The notes: a model not told the origin generated them from the sequence alone. 6,895 bases of DNA from an uncultured Candidatus Competibacteraceae bacterium (GCA_937960715.1 CALGOO010000039.1:1-6895); one strand, 5' to 3'; shown: positions 1 to 6,249, numbered from the stretch's first letter. Translations and numbers: made by a program.

Positions 1-239
1 GGATGAATCGCCACCGCGTCGGTCACCTCGGCGGCGCTGATGATCGCCGGCATGTTCAGGTAGCTGTCGGTGGCGGGCGGCGGACCGATGCAAACGGTTT
101 CATCGGCCAGGCGAACATGCTTGAGGTTGCGGTCCACGGTGGAATGGACGGCGACGGTGCGCACGCCCAGTTCCCGACAGGCGCGCAGAATGCGCAGGGC
201 GATTTCCCCACGGTTGGCGATCACCACTTTTTCCAGCAT
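1..239 (-). CDS. accC: Biotin carboxylase subunit of acetyl-CoA carboxylase (AccC), N-terminal fragment
   Basis: Biotin carboxylase carries out the ATP- and bicarbonate-dependent carboxylation of the biotin on AccB, the first half-reaction of acetyl-CoA carboxylase, in the cytoplasm. Only the first 79 codons are present; the gene runs off the left edge. The translation starts MLEKVVIANRGEIALRILRA, the hallmark N-terminus of the biotin carboxylase N-domain, and goes on with the family segments AVHS (about residue 30), LADETVCIGP (about 45-54) and SYLN.PAIISAAE (about 59-71). The ATG is 12 bases after the accB stop. No Shine-Dalgarno sequence is visible in that gap, so translation is probably coupled to accB (inference). 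The ATP-grasp catalytic centre lies outside the window, so its integrity cannot be judged. Propionyl-CoA or pyruvate carboxylase subunits share this N-terminus, but the adjacent accB makes AccC the best call. Confidence 0.96.
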   Translation of the reverse strand, partial: MLEKVVIANRGEIALRILRACRELGVRTVAVHSTVDRNLKHVRLADETVCIGPPPATDSYLNMPAIISAAEVTDAVAIH

Positions 240-251
240 GGCGGGGCGCGG

Positions 252-752
252 CTATTCGATGACCAGCAGCGGCTGATCGTATTCGACCGGCTGGCCGCTC
301 TCGGCCAGGATGCGGGTCACCGTTCCGGCGCGATCGGCCTCGATCTGGTTGAACATCTTCATCGCTTCGATGATGCAGACCGGATCGCCGACGTTGACGT
401 GCTGGCCGATCTCGACGAACGGCTTGGAGCCGGGCGCGGCGGAACGGTAGAAGGTGCCCACCATCGGCGAGCGCAGCGCGTGGCCCTGGATCGCTTCGAC
501 CTCGGCGGTCGGCGCGGACGGGGCCAACGGGGCGGGCGAGGTAGGGATCGGCGGGACGGGCGCGGCGGGCGCGAAACCGTAGGGCGCTGGCGCGGCCCAC
601 AGCGGTTGCGGGGACATCATGACCGAGGCGCCGCTCTGGGGATGGCGGCTGATGCGCACCGAGTCCTCACCCTCCTTGATCTCGATTTCGGCCACAGCCG
701 AGGATTCGAGCAATTCGATCAGCTTCTTGATCTTGCGGATGTCGATCGGCAT
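252..752 (-). CDS. accB: Biotin carboxyl carrier protein of acetyl-CoA carboxylase (AccB)
   Basis: This 166-residue protein carries the biotin that shuttles carboxylate from AccC to the carboxyltransferase that makes malonyl-CoA. The N-terminus (MPIDIRKIKKLIELLESS, then EIEIKEGEDSVRIS to about residue 35) is the conserved AccB head. A Pro/Ala-rich flexible linker follows (about 47-83). The biotinyl domain (about 90-166) has SPMVGTFYRS, the thumb-bearing region, and the biotinylation motif EAMKM with the acceptor lysine at residue 132. It ends in the usual DQPLLVIE-type tail. Length is typical (E. coli AccB is about 156). The ATG lies 5 bases after the aroQ stop and has no clear Shine-Dalgarno sequence, which suggests reinitiation by ribosomes finishing aroQ (inference). 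It is expected to share a transcript with aroQ and accC. Confidence 0.97.
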   Translation of the reverse strand: MPIDIRKIKKLIELLESSAVAEIEIKEGEDSVRISRHPQSGASVMMSPQPLWAAPAPYGFAPAAPVPPIPTSPAPLAPSAPTAEVEAIQGHALRSPMVGTFYRSAAPGSKPFVEIGQHVNVGDPVCIIEAMKMFNQIEADRAGTVTRILAESGQPVEYDQPLLVIE

Positions 753-757
753 GACGG

Positions 758-1207
758 TTATCTGGCCGTGGCGAGGTAACGGTCGGCGGCGCGCAACGCC
801 AGCTCGTAACCCTGCGCGCCCAGCCCACTGATCACGCCGACGGCGATATCGGACAGGTAGGAGTGGTGGCGGAACGGTTCGCGGGCGAACACGTTGGACA
901 GATGCACCTCGATGAACGGGATATCGACCCCCAGCAGAGCGTCGCGCAACGCCACGCTGGTGTGGGTGAAGGCGGCGGGATTGATCACGACGAAGGCGAC
1001 GCTTTCCTGGCGGGCGGCGTGGATGCGGTTGAGCAGTTCGTGTTCGGCGTTGCTCTGAAAGCAGCTCAGTTCATGGGATCCCAGCGTTCGAGCCAGTTCC
1101 GCGCAACGCTGTTCGATGTCGGCGAGCGTGGCGGAGCCGTAGACGCCCGGTTCCCGGGTTCCCAGCAGGTTCAGATTGGGCCCGTTCAGCAACAGCAGCT
1201 TGGCCAT
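758..1207 (-). CDS. aroQ: Type II 3-dehydroquinate dehydratase (AroQ)
   Basis: This 149-residue enzyme dehydrates 3-dehydroquinate to 3-dehydroshikimate, step three of the shikimate pathway; type II enzymes form cytoplasmic dodecamers. The signatures are NGPNLNLLGTREP at residues 8-20, INPAAFTHTSVALRDAL at 75-91 and FIEVHLSN at 98-105. The residues that match the family's active site are Arg18 and catalytic Tyr23 (in the mobile loop), Asn76, His82, Glu100, catalytic His102 and Arg113, so the enzyme should be active. The ATG chosen gives the standard family length and the normal MAKLLLLNGPN start. The same frame stays open upstream into dsbD, but that extension has no family similarity. An AAGG at 1222-1225 is a weak, rather distant ribosome-binding site. 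A candidate promoter lies just upstream at 1243-1271. The gene leads the aroQ-accB-accC unit, an arrangement also known in Pseudomonas. Confidence 0.97.
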   Translation of the reverse strand: MAKLLLLNGPNLNLLGTREPGVYGSATLADIEQRCAELARTLGSHELSCFQSNAEHELLNRIHAARQESVAFVVINPAAFTHTSVALRDALLGVDIPFIEVHLSNVFAREPFRHHSYLSDIAVGVISGLGAQGYELALRAADRYLATAR

Positions 1208-1242
1208 GGGTCGGGTGGCAACCTTGCAAAAACAGGGCCGCG

Positions 1243-1271
1243 ATTCTGCATGAACCCGGCTGCCGTGTCCA
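1243..1271 (-). promoter_or_regulatory. Candidate sigma-70 promoter for aroQ-accB-accC
   Basis: Read on the minus strand, TGGACA (1266-1271, five of six matches to the -35 consensus) and CAGAAT (1243-1248, four of six to the -10) are separated by exactly 17 bases (1249-1265). The predicted transcript start is near 1236, giving a leader of about 29 bases before the aroQ ATG. It lies in the 145-base gap between dsbD and aroQ, the only gap in the left-hand gene group big enough for a promoter. This rests on sequence match only; readthrough from cutA-dsbD is also possible. Confidence 0.5.
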
Positions 1272-1343
1272 GCCGGCGGTCGGTGGAATGCAGCCGTTTT
1301 CCCATCGATTGCCGCGCATTCGCTGCGGATCCCGGCCAGAACG

Positions 1344-1358
1344 GGTTGATCATCAACC
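1344..1358. repeat. Short inverted repeat at the end of dsbD
   Basis: GGTTGAT and ATCAACC form a perfect 7-base inverted repeat around a single C, overlapping the dsbD stop codon (1353-1355). As RNA it could fold as a 6-bp stem with a 3-base loop. No T-run follows on the minus strand, so it is not a standard intrinsic terminator. It may be chance, an operator-like palindrome or an RNA 3'-end structure. Confidence 0.35.
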
Positions 1359-3251
1359 TTCGCCCCCCAACAGCGATCGTAGCTGTTGGTTGAATGATCC
1401 GGCGTCCAGGAATCCCACCACCCGCAACTCGCGGCGTTCCCCGCCGTCCGGGCCAAAGAACAGGATCGCGGGCGGTCCGATGAGGCCGAACCGTTGCAGC
1501 AGCGCCCGGTCGGCGGCGTCATTGGCGGTGACGTCGGCCTGCAGCAAGACCACGCCGGCCAGCGTCGCCCGCACTCCGGGATCGGTGAAGGTGTAATGTT
1601 CCATTTCCCGGCAACTGACGCACCAGTCGGCGTAAAAATCCAGCAAGACCGAACGGCCGACGGCTTCGCGCACCGCCTCTTCCACCTCGGCCACGGTCTT
1701 GACCCGACGAAACGACACCGGCTGCGAGGTGGGGGTGGCATTGGCCGCGAAACTCACCCCGCGCAGCGGCTGCCAGGGATCGCGACCGCCGGCGGCGACC
1801 CCCACCAGCAACAGGATGCCGTAGATCAACAACACCAGCCCCAATCCCTTCACCAGGCCGCGCCAGGCCGGCGCACCGTGGACGATCGGTTGCAGCGCGC
1901 CCATGTAGGTCGCGGTCACGATCAGCAGGGTGGCCCACAGCGCCATGATGACCGCCGCCGGCAGGATGCGCTCCAACAGCCCCAGCGCCACCGCCAGCAG
2001 CAGCACGCCGAACACGGTCTTGATCCGTTCCATCCAGTGGCCGGCATGCGGCAGCCAGTGACCGGCGGACGCGCCAATGGCCAGCAACGGCGCGCCCATG
2101 CCCAACCCCAGGGCGAACAGGGCGGCCGCGCCCAGCGCGACATCGCCGGTCACCGCGATGAAGGTCAGGGCGCCGATCAGCGGCGGCGCCACGCACGGGC
2201 TGACGATCAGCGCCGACAACAGGCCCATCGCCGCCACCCCGATATGGTGACCGCCGCGCTGGCGGTTGCTCCAGTCCACCAGTCGGTCTTGCAGATGGGC
2301 CGGCAACCGTACCTCGTACAGGCCGAACATGGACAGCGCCAGCAGCACGAACAGACCGCTGAACGCGCCGATGATCCAGGGATGCTGAAACCACGCCTGA
2401 ATGTTGCGCCCCAGCAGCGCCGCCAATACGCCGGCAACGGTGTAGGTGACCGCCATCGCCAGCACATAGGTCAGCGACAGCCGAAGGGCCCGGCCACGGG
2501 TCAGGTTCGAGCCTTGCCCAGCGATCAGGCTGGACAGGATCGGAATCATCGGAAACACGCAGGGCGTGAACGCGAGCAGTAAACCGAAACTGAAAAAGGC
2601 GGGAATCGCCAGGAACCGCTGTTCGCTCAGCAACCGCGCCAGCCGATCCGGTTCGGCTTCGTTGCGTTCGGTGGACCGGTTCGCCGGATGGGGTCTGGGG
2701 GATAGGACAGGGATGGCGGCCGCCGGTTTTTCGGCTCTGGCGCCGGGATCTTTCTCCACCGGCGGGCCAGGGGTAGTCGCCGACAAGGCCACGCTGATCG
2801 TTTGGCTCAGGGGTGGATAGCAGACCCCAATCTCGGCGCAACCCTGATAGTCGGCCTTGATCCGCGCGGTTTGCGCGCCGGACGATTCGCGTTGTAATCG
2901 AGCGATCACGACGGCTTCGTCGTGAAAGATTTGCTGTCGGCCAAAATAAGGATCGTCCTTTGGCTCGCCGGGCGGGATTTCCACCCCGGCGATCTTGATG
3001 TCTTGGCCGTCCGACGGACTCAGACGGAATTTATCGCGGTACAGGTAATAACCGGGCGCGATGATCCAGCGAGCCTCGATGGTCGACGGGTCGAGCGCGC
3101 TGACGGTCAACTGAAACGCCTGCTCGGCTTCGAGAATCGGGTCCTGGGACGAACCGTTCCAGCGATCGAGCAACCCGCCCGCTGCGGGTCCGGCCAGCAA
3201 CGCCAGCCACAGCGCCAGCCAGGGCCACGTCGTAGCAAATGGTTGCCTCAT
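1353..3251 (-). CDS. dsbD: Thiol:disulfide interchange protein DsbD (DipZ)
   Basis: DsbD moves electrons from cytoplasmic thioredoxin across the inner membrane to periplasmic DsbC/DsbG-type and cytochrome c maturation partners. The 632-residue protein has the full three-part layout. A signal-like segment (about 9-25) leads a periplasmic alpha domain with Cys138 and Cys144 (GCAEIGVCYPP). A membrane core of about eight helices (about 213-486) has Cys231 (TPCVFP) and Cys353 (SPCVAP). A C-terminal thioredoxin-like domain has WCVSC, Cys544 and Cys547, in DFYADWCVSCREME. All six redox cysteines of the family are present. It is longer than E. coli DsbD (565 residues), partly through a Pro/Ala-rich stretch at about 158-192 between the alpha domain and the membrane core. 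The ATG overlaps the cutA stop by 4 bases, and GGGAG at 3259-3263, seven bases upstream, fits a ribosome-binding site. This start gives a proper signal peptide; the longer open frame upstream only overlaps cutA. Confidence 0.96.
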   Translation of the reverse strand: MRQPFATTWPWLALWLALLAGPAAGGLLDRWNGSSQDPILEAEQAFQLTVSALDPSTIEARWIIAPGYYLYRDKFRLSPSDGQDIKIAGVEIPPGEPKDDPYFGRQQIFHDEAVVIARLQRESSGAQTARIKADYQGCAEIGVCYPPLSQTISVALSATTPGPPVEKDPGARAEKPAAAIPVLSPRPHPANRSTERNEAEPDRLARLLSEQRFLAIPAFFSFGLLLAFTPCVFPMIPILSSLIAGQGSNLTRGRALRLSLTYVLAMAVTYTVAGVLAALLGRNIQAWFQHPWIIGAFSGLFVLLALSMFGLYEVRLPAHLQDRLVDWSNRQRGGHHIGVAAMGLLSALIVSPCVAPPLIGALTFIAVTGDVALGAAALFALGLGMGAPLLAIGASAGHWLPHAGHWMERIKTVFGVLLLAVALGLLERILPAAVIMALWATLLIVTATYMGALQPIVHGAPAWRGLVKGLGLVLLIYGILLLVGVAAGGRDPWQPLRGVSFAANATPTSQPVSFRRVKTVAEVEEAVREAVGRSVLLDFYADWCVSCREMEHYTFTDPGVRATLAGVVLLQADVTANDAADRALLQRFGLIGPPAILFFGPDGGERRELRVVGFLDAGSFNQQLRSLLGGEG

Positions 3252-3577
3252 TCCAACGCTCCCGTGCAAGCCGCGATCCAATTCAGGTACGCGGCCGATC
3301 CAGCCTGAATCGGCAAGGCGATGATTTCCGGAACCTGATAAGGGTGCAGTTCGCGGATGCGCGCTTCCAGCGACGAATAGACCGTCTGCTGGGTTTTGAT
3401 CAGCAGCAGCAGCTCGGTATCGCGCTGCGTGCGATTTTCCCAGCGGTAGATCGAGGTCAGACCCGGCGCGATGTTGACGCAGGCGGCCAGTCGCTCGCCG
3501 ACCACGGTTTCGGCGATGCGTTCGGCGGTGGCCAGGTCCGGGCAAGTGCAAAGGATGATCAATGGCGATGGGTTCAT
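3248..3577 (-). CDS. cutA: Divalent-cation tolerance protein CutA
   Basis: CutA is a small, very stable trimeric protein of the PII-like ferredoxin fold. It was linked to copper and other divalent-metal tolerance in E. coli, but its exact role is uncertain. The 109-residue product has the family marks CTCPD (residues 10-14), the ERLAACVNI core (28-36), IYRWE (43-47) and HPYQVPEI (78-85), whose His78 and Glu84 lie in the conserved cleft region. The frame is open for 32 codons further upstream, but only the ATG at 3577 gives the family length (E. coli CutA is 112) and the usual start. The ribosome-binding site is weak (an AAAAAGA stretch). The TGA stop shares an ATGA overlap with dsbD, so the two are almost certainly co-transcribed and translationally coupled, as in other gammaproteobacteria where cutA precedes dsbD. 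Confidence 0.95.
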   Translation of the reverse strand: MNPSPLIILCTCPDLATAERIAETVVGERLAACVNIAPGLTSIYRWENRTQRDTELLLLIKTQQTVYSSLEARIRELHPYQVPEIIALPIQAGSAAYLNWIAACTGALE

Positions 3578-3727
3578 GGTGTGTCTTTTTGGATAAACTG
3601 CTATTTTGGAGTAGTTCCGGTCGGCAACGATGAAATTATGACCAGCCAAGGCGGTGGTGGTTGCGGTCGCCATGCCGGCATCGAAGCGGCCACCCGTTGC
3701 CGATCCCCTTGAAGACCCTGTGAAACC
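3578..3727. other. Divergent intergenic region between cutA and the diguanylate cyclase gene
   Basis: These 150 bases must hold the start signals for both cutA (minus strand) and the GGDEF gene (plus strand). The cutA-proximal half is AT-richer than the surroundings. On the minus strand CATAAT at 3635-3640 is a fair -10 element without a good -35; it would give a leader of about 50 bases for cutA. On the plus strand I see no convincing -35/-10 pair. A 10-base palindrome, ATGCCGGCAT, lies at 3672-3681 and could be an operator or chance. No RNA gene or supported small ORF is visible. Confidence 0.4.
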
Positions 3728-6055
3728 ATGCGGAAGCTCTCCGACGCGACATCATCCGGACCCCCAGCCGGAAACCATCCAGGATTCTTTCGGCACCGGT
3801 GCTTGGAGCAGGCGCGGCTATCGGCGTTCTGGCTCGCTTATTTCGTGATCTGTGCGGCCGTCTGGTTCAGCGCGCCGGGACTCGGCGTCCTCGACAGTCG
3901 AATTGGCCTGTGGCATTCGTCGGCGGGGCTGTTGTTTTTCGCCCTGCTGACCTTTGGCTGGCGGGCGTTGCCGCCGGTGCTGCTCATCCATGGGACGTTG
4001 AGCGGTTTGCCGTGGATGATGGCGCCTTCGCCCGTTTCGCCCCCAACGGAGCTGATCGGTCATTTCACGCTCCTGCTGGTCACGGTGGTCGCTTATTTGC
4101 TGGCGGCGCTGGCGTTGCGGGCTTGGAACGCCGGTCGGACCCATAACAGCTTCGCCAATCAAGCTTATACCGGGCGGTTTCTGAGCGCGGCGCTGCTGGG
4201 TGGCGGGTTGGCGGCGAGCACCAGCGCGCTGTGGTTGCTGTACGCTGGCTCCATCGCGTTCGACCAATGGCCCACCATCTGGCTCCATGGGATGGTCAGC
4301 GATTTCGTCGGCGTCATCACCGTGACTCCGCTGTTGCTGGTGCATCTGAGTCCGCGCCTGCGCGACTGGTTTCAGGGAATTCGCTGGCGGCAGTCGTCCC
4401 TGGGGATGCGGCGCGGACGATGGTGGCTTTGGGCCGCCTGTTTCGCGGGGCTGCTGCTTACCTTGGTGGTCTTGTTCAAGTCGTCGCCGTGGCTGGAACT
4501 GAACGCGGCGTCGAATCCGTTTTTGATCTTGTTCATGTTGCTGCCCCTGGCGTGGATCGCCATCGTCGGCGGGTTGTCGATGGTGACCGTGGCGATTTTT
4601 CTGCTGGACGCGGGGCTGGCGATGTTGGTGGTGTGGAGTGAACAACAGGATGCGGCGCTGCATTACCAATTGGTGATGATCGCGGTCGCGCTCATGGGTT
4701 TGCTGCTGGGGGGCGTGACCGAAGCCCGCGATTGGGCGCGCACTCAGTTCCGCGATCTGATCTGGGTCGCGGATGACCTGCTGTGGGATACCAACGCGGA
4801 CGGGTTGATCACCCAGCTCAGCGGTAAACTGGCCTGGGAACTGGCGCCTAGAACCGGGCTCTGGTGGCGGACCGGCGTCCATGCCATCCCGACGCGGTAT
4901 CGCAACGCGCTGAGAGCGGCGTTGCGAGCCAGGCGACCGTTCCGGGAAGTGCTGCTCAGCATTTGGGACCATGCTGGCGAGCTGCGCTGGTTGCGGATCA
5001 ACGGCTTGCCCTACCAGGACGAGCTGGGTCGTTTCGCCGGTTATCGCGGCGCGGCGACCGATATCACCACCCAATATGTCGCCGAGCAGGTGCTGGCCGA
5101 TTACGCCGACCAGTTGCGGCGGGAAGTCGCGGCCCAGACCGCCGAGTTGCAGCGGATCAACCACGATCTGACCTTTAACGAGCAGCGCTATCGAGCCATG
5201 CTGGCCGCCGCTCCGGTCGGCATGGCCGAGGTGGATGCCGAGGGACGTTGTCAGTACGTCAACTTCCCCTGGTGCATTCTGACCGGTCAGGCGGCGACCG
5301 CGGTGTTGGGGCATTCCTGGCTGGATTGCGTTCGCCCCGACCAGCGCGCCGAGGTGGAGCGCCGCTGGCGAATGGCCTCGAATCTGCGCGCGGGCGACGG
5401 CGAATTTCAAAGTCTGGCCGATCGGTGGCTGGGCGTGTATTGGTCCGCGCTTTACGATTCCGATGGCGCGACCGTGGGCGCCATCGTGATATTGAACGAT
5501 ATCACCGACCGCCGGCTGCGCGAACAGGAAAACTGGGAACTGGCTCACTACGACGGGCTGACCCGACTGCCCAACCGAACGTTGTTCTGGGATCGTTTGG
5601 AGCAGGCGCTGCGATTGGCCGGCCGTGGCCGACAGATCGTGGCGGTGCTGGAGCTCGATCTGGACGGCTTCAAGGCGGTCAACGATGGCCTGGGTCACGC
5701 CGCCGGCGACGAACTGCTGCGCCAAGTCGGCCGGCGTCTGCAAGCCACCCTGCGCGAGAGTGACACAGCGGCCCGCTTGGGCGGCGACGAGTTCGCCGTG
5801 GTGCTGACCACCATCGCCCGGCCCCAGGACGCCACGAACGTGGCGCAAAAGATCATCGACCGGATCGACCGGCCGTTCGTTCTCCCGCAGGGGCCGGCGC
5901 GAGTTTCGGCCAGCATCGGTATCGCTCTCTATCCCGACCACGCCAGCACGGCCAAGGAACTGGCGCACCGCGCCGACCTGGCGATGTACGCCGCCAAGCT
6001 GGCGGGCAAGAATGGCTGGTGCCTGTGGGAAGGCGGCAACGTCACGACGGGCTAA
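3728..6055 (+). CDS. Membrane diguanylate cyclase with MASE1, two PAS domains and GGDEF
   Basis: This 775-residue protein is predicted to make cyclic di-GMP from two GTP in response to a signal sensed at the inner membrane. Residues about 30-330 form a hydrophobic array of eight to ten helices resembling the MASE1 sensor domain, for example LWHSSAGLLF at 61-70 and SDFVGVITVTPLLL at 191-204. A first PAS/PAC unit spans about 342-450, ending GYRGAATDIT. A helical, probably coiled-coil linker covers about 452-486. A second PAS/PAC unit (about 487-597) ends VILNDITDRRLREQE. The GGDEF domain (about 604-766) has DGLTRLPNR, metal-binding Asp644 in LDLDGFK, Asn652 and Asp661 for guanine contacts, and the intact GGDEF motif at 685-689. 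RESD at 676-679, five residues before it, is a canonical RxxD inhibitory site. No EAL or HD-GYP domain follows. The ATG is the first start after an in-frame stop at 3710; the ribosome-binding site is weak. The signal sensed cannot be read from sequence. Confidence 0.93.
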   Translation: MRKLSDATSSGPPAGNHPGFFRHRCLEQARLSAFWLAYFVICAAVWFSAPGLGVLDSRIGLWHSSAGLLFFALLTFGWRALPPVLLIHGTLSGLPWMMAPSPVSPPTELIGHFTLLLVTVVAYLLAALALRAWNAGRTHNSFANQAYTGRFLSAALLGGGLAASTSALWLLYAGSIAFDQWPTIWLHGMVSDFVGVITVTPLLLVHLSPRLRDWFQGIRWRQSSLGMRRGRWWLWAACFAGLLLTLVVLFKSSPWLELNAASNPFLILFMLLPLAWIAIVGGLSMVTVAIFLLDAGLAMLVVWSEQQDAALHYQLVMIAVALMGLLLGGVTEARDWARTQFRDLIWVADDLLWDTNADGLITQLSGKLAWELAPRTGLWWRTGVHAIPTRYRNALRAALRARRPFREVLLSIWDHAGELRWLRINGLPYQDELGRFAGYRGAATDITTQYVAEQVLADYADQLRREVAAQTAELQRINHDLTFNEQRYRAMLAAAPVGMAEVDAEGRCQYVNFPWCILTGQAATAVLGHSWLDCVRPDQRAEVERRWRMASNLRAGDGEFQSLADRWLGVYWSALYDSDGATVGAIVILNDITDRRLREQENWELAHYDGLTRLPNRTLFWDRLEQALRLAGRGRQIVAVLELDLDGFKAVNDGLGHAAGDELLRQVGRRLQATLRESDTAARLGGDEFAVVLTTIARPQDATNVAQKIIDRIDRPFVLPQGPARVSASIGIALYPDHASTAKELAHRADLAMYAAKLAGKNGWCLWEGGNVTTG

Positions 6056-6103
6056 ATCGCTTTCAAGCCGGTGGCGACCCAAGTTTTTTCCTCGCGCTGC
6101 GCT

Positions 6104-6131
6104 CTTGAAAATTTTTCACCCCACCCCACTT
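6104..6131 (+). promoter_or_regulatory. Candidate sigma-32 (RpoH) heat-shock promoter for groESL
   Basis: CTTGAAA (6104-6110) and CCCCACTT (6124-6131) are 13 bases apart. This closely matches the RpoH consensus CTTGAAA - 13 to 17 bases - CCCCATNT, differing at the T after CCCCA. Transcription would start near 6138, giving a groES leader of about 110 bases that runs through the CIRCE element. The position upstream of groES, a classic RpoH target in Proteobacteria, supports the call; it has no experimental backing here. Confidence 0.65.
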
Positions 6132-6144
6132 CATCGGCAACCCC

Positions 6145-6172
6145 TTGACAGGGCGGTTTCGCCGACTATGAT
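6145..6172 (+). promoter_or_regulatory. Sigma-70 promoter for groESL
   Basis: A perfect -35 TTGACA (6145-6150) and a -10 TATGAT (6167-6172, five of six) are 16 bases apart. The predicted start near 6179 falls inside the CIRCE element, so HrcA bound there would block initiation. This is the strongest promoter match in the window and probably supplies basal chaperonin expression. Confidence 0.85.
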
Positions 6173-6198
6173 TAGCACTCACCAGAGGCGAGTGCTAA
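6172..6198 (+). promoter_or_regulatory. CIRCE operator (HrcA binding site)
   Basis: TTAGCACTC (6172-6180), a 9-base spacer, then GAGTGCTAA (6190-6198) is an exact match to the CIRCE consensus. CIRCE is bound by the repressor HrcA, whose activity depends on GroEL, giving feedback control of chaperonin level. Its first base is the last base of the -10 element and it covers the predicted start site. The genome should therefore encode hrcA, which is not in this window. Confidence 0.97.
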
Positions 6199-6234
6199 CA
6201 AGGCGGCGCCAACCTCCAGTCAACGAACCTTGCT

Positions 6235-6240
6235 AAGGAG
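6235..6240 (+). promoter_or_regulatory. groES ribosome-binding site, deciding the start
   Basis: AAGGAG is a strong Shine-Dalgarno match. An ATG at 6241 directly abuts it and is too close to be used. The in-frame ATG at 6250 is 9 bases away, a normal spacing, and gives the conserved MNIRPLHDRV start of GroES. Confidence 0.85.
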
Positions 6241-6249
6241 ATGTCATCG

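Noticed and set aside
1208..1741. An upstream extension of the aroQ frame to 327 codons
   Set aside because: The extra residues overlap the real dsbD coding region in another frame and have no AroQ similarity; the ATG at 1207 gives the standard 149-residue enzyme.
1494..2582. A 362-codon plus-strand open frame opposite dsbD
   Set aside because: The product is low-complexity (Gln, Arg, His) and lies opposite the DsbD membrane core, whose hydrophobic codons produce such antisense frames.
3578..3673. A longer cutA start giving 141 residues
   Set aside because: The 32 extra residues are not part of the CutA family, and the ATG at 3577 gives the normal length.
3706..3714. A CCCTTGAAG motif resembling a sigma-32 -35 element before the GGDEF gene
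   Set aside because: No CCCCAT-like -10 lies 13 to 17 bases downstream, and a start there would fall inside the coding region.
3818..6082. A 754-codon open frame antisense to the diguanylate cyclase
   Set aside because: It mirrors the GC-rich codon pattern of the real gene. Its product is rich in Arg, Gln, His and Gly with no recognisable domain, whereas the plus strand has clear MASE1, PAS and GGDEF motifs.
6091..6117. A possible intrinsic terminator after the GGDEF gene (GCGCTGCGC followed by T-rich sequence)
   Set aside because: The GC part has no stable stem next to the T-run, and the region is better explained as a sigma-32 -35 element.
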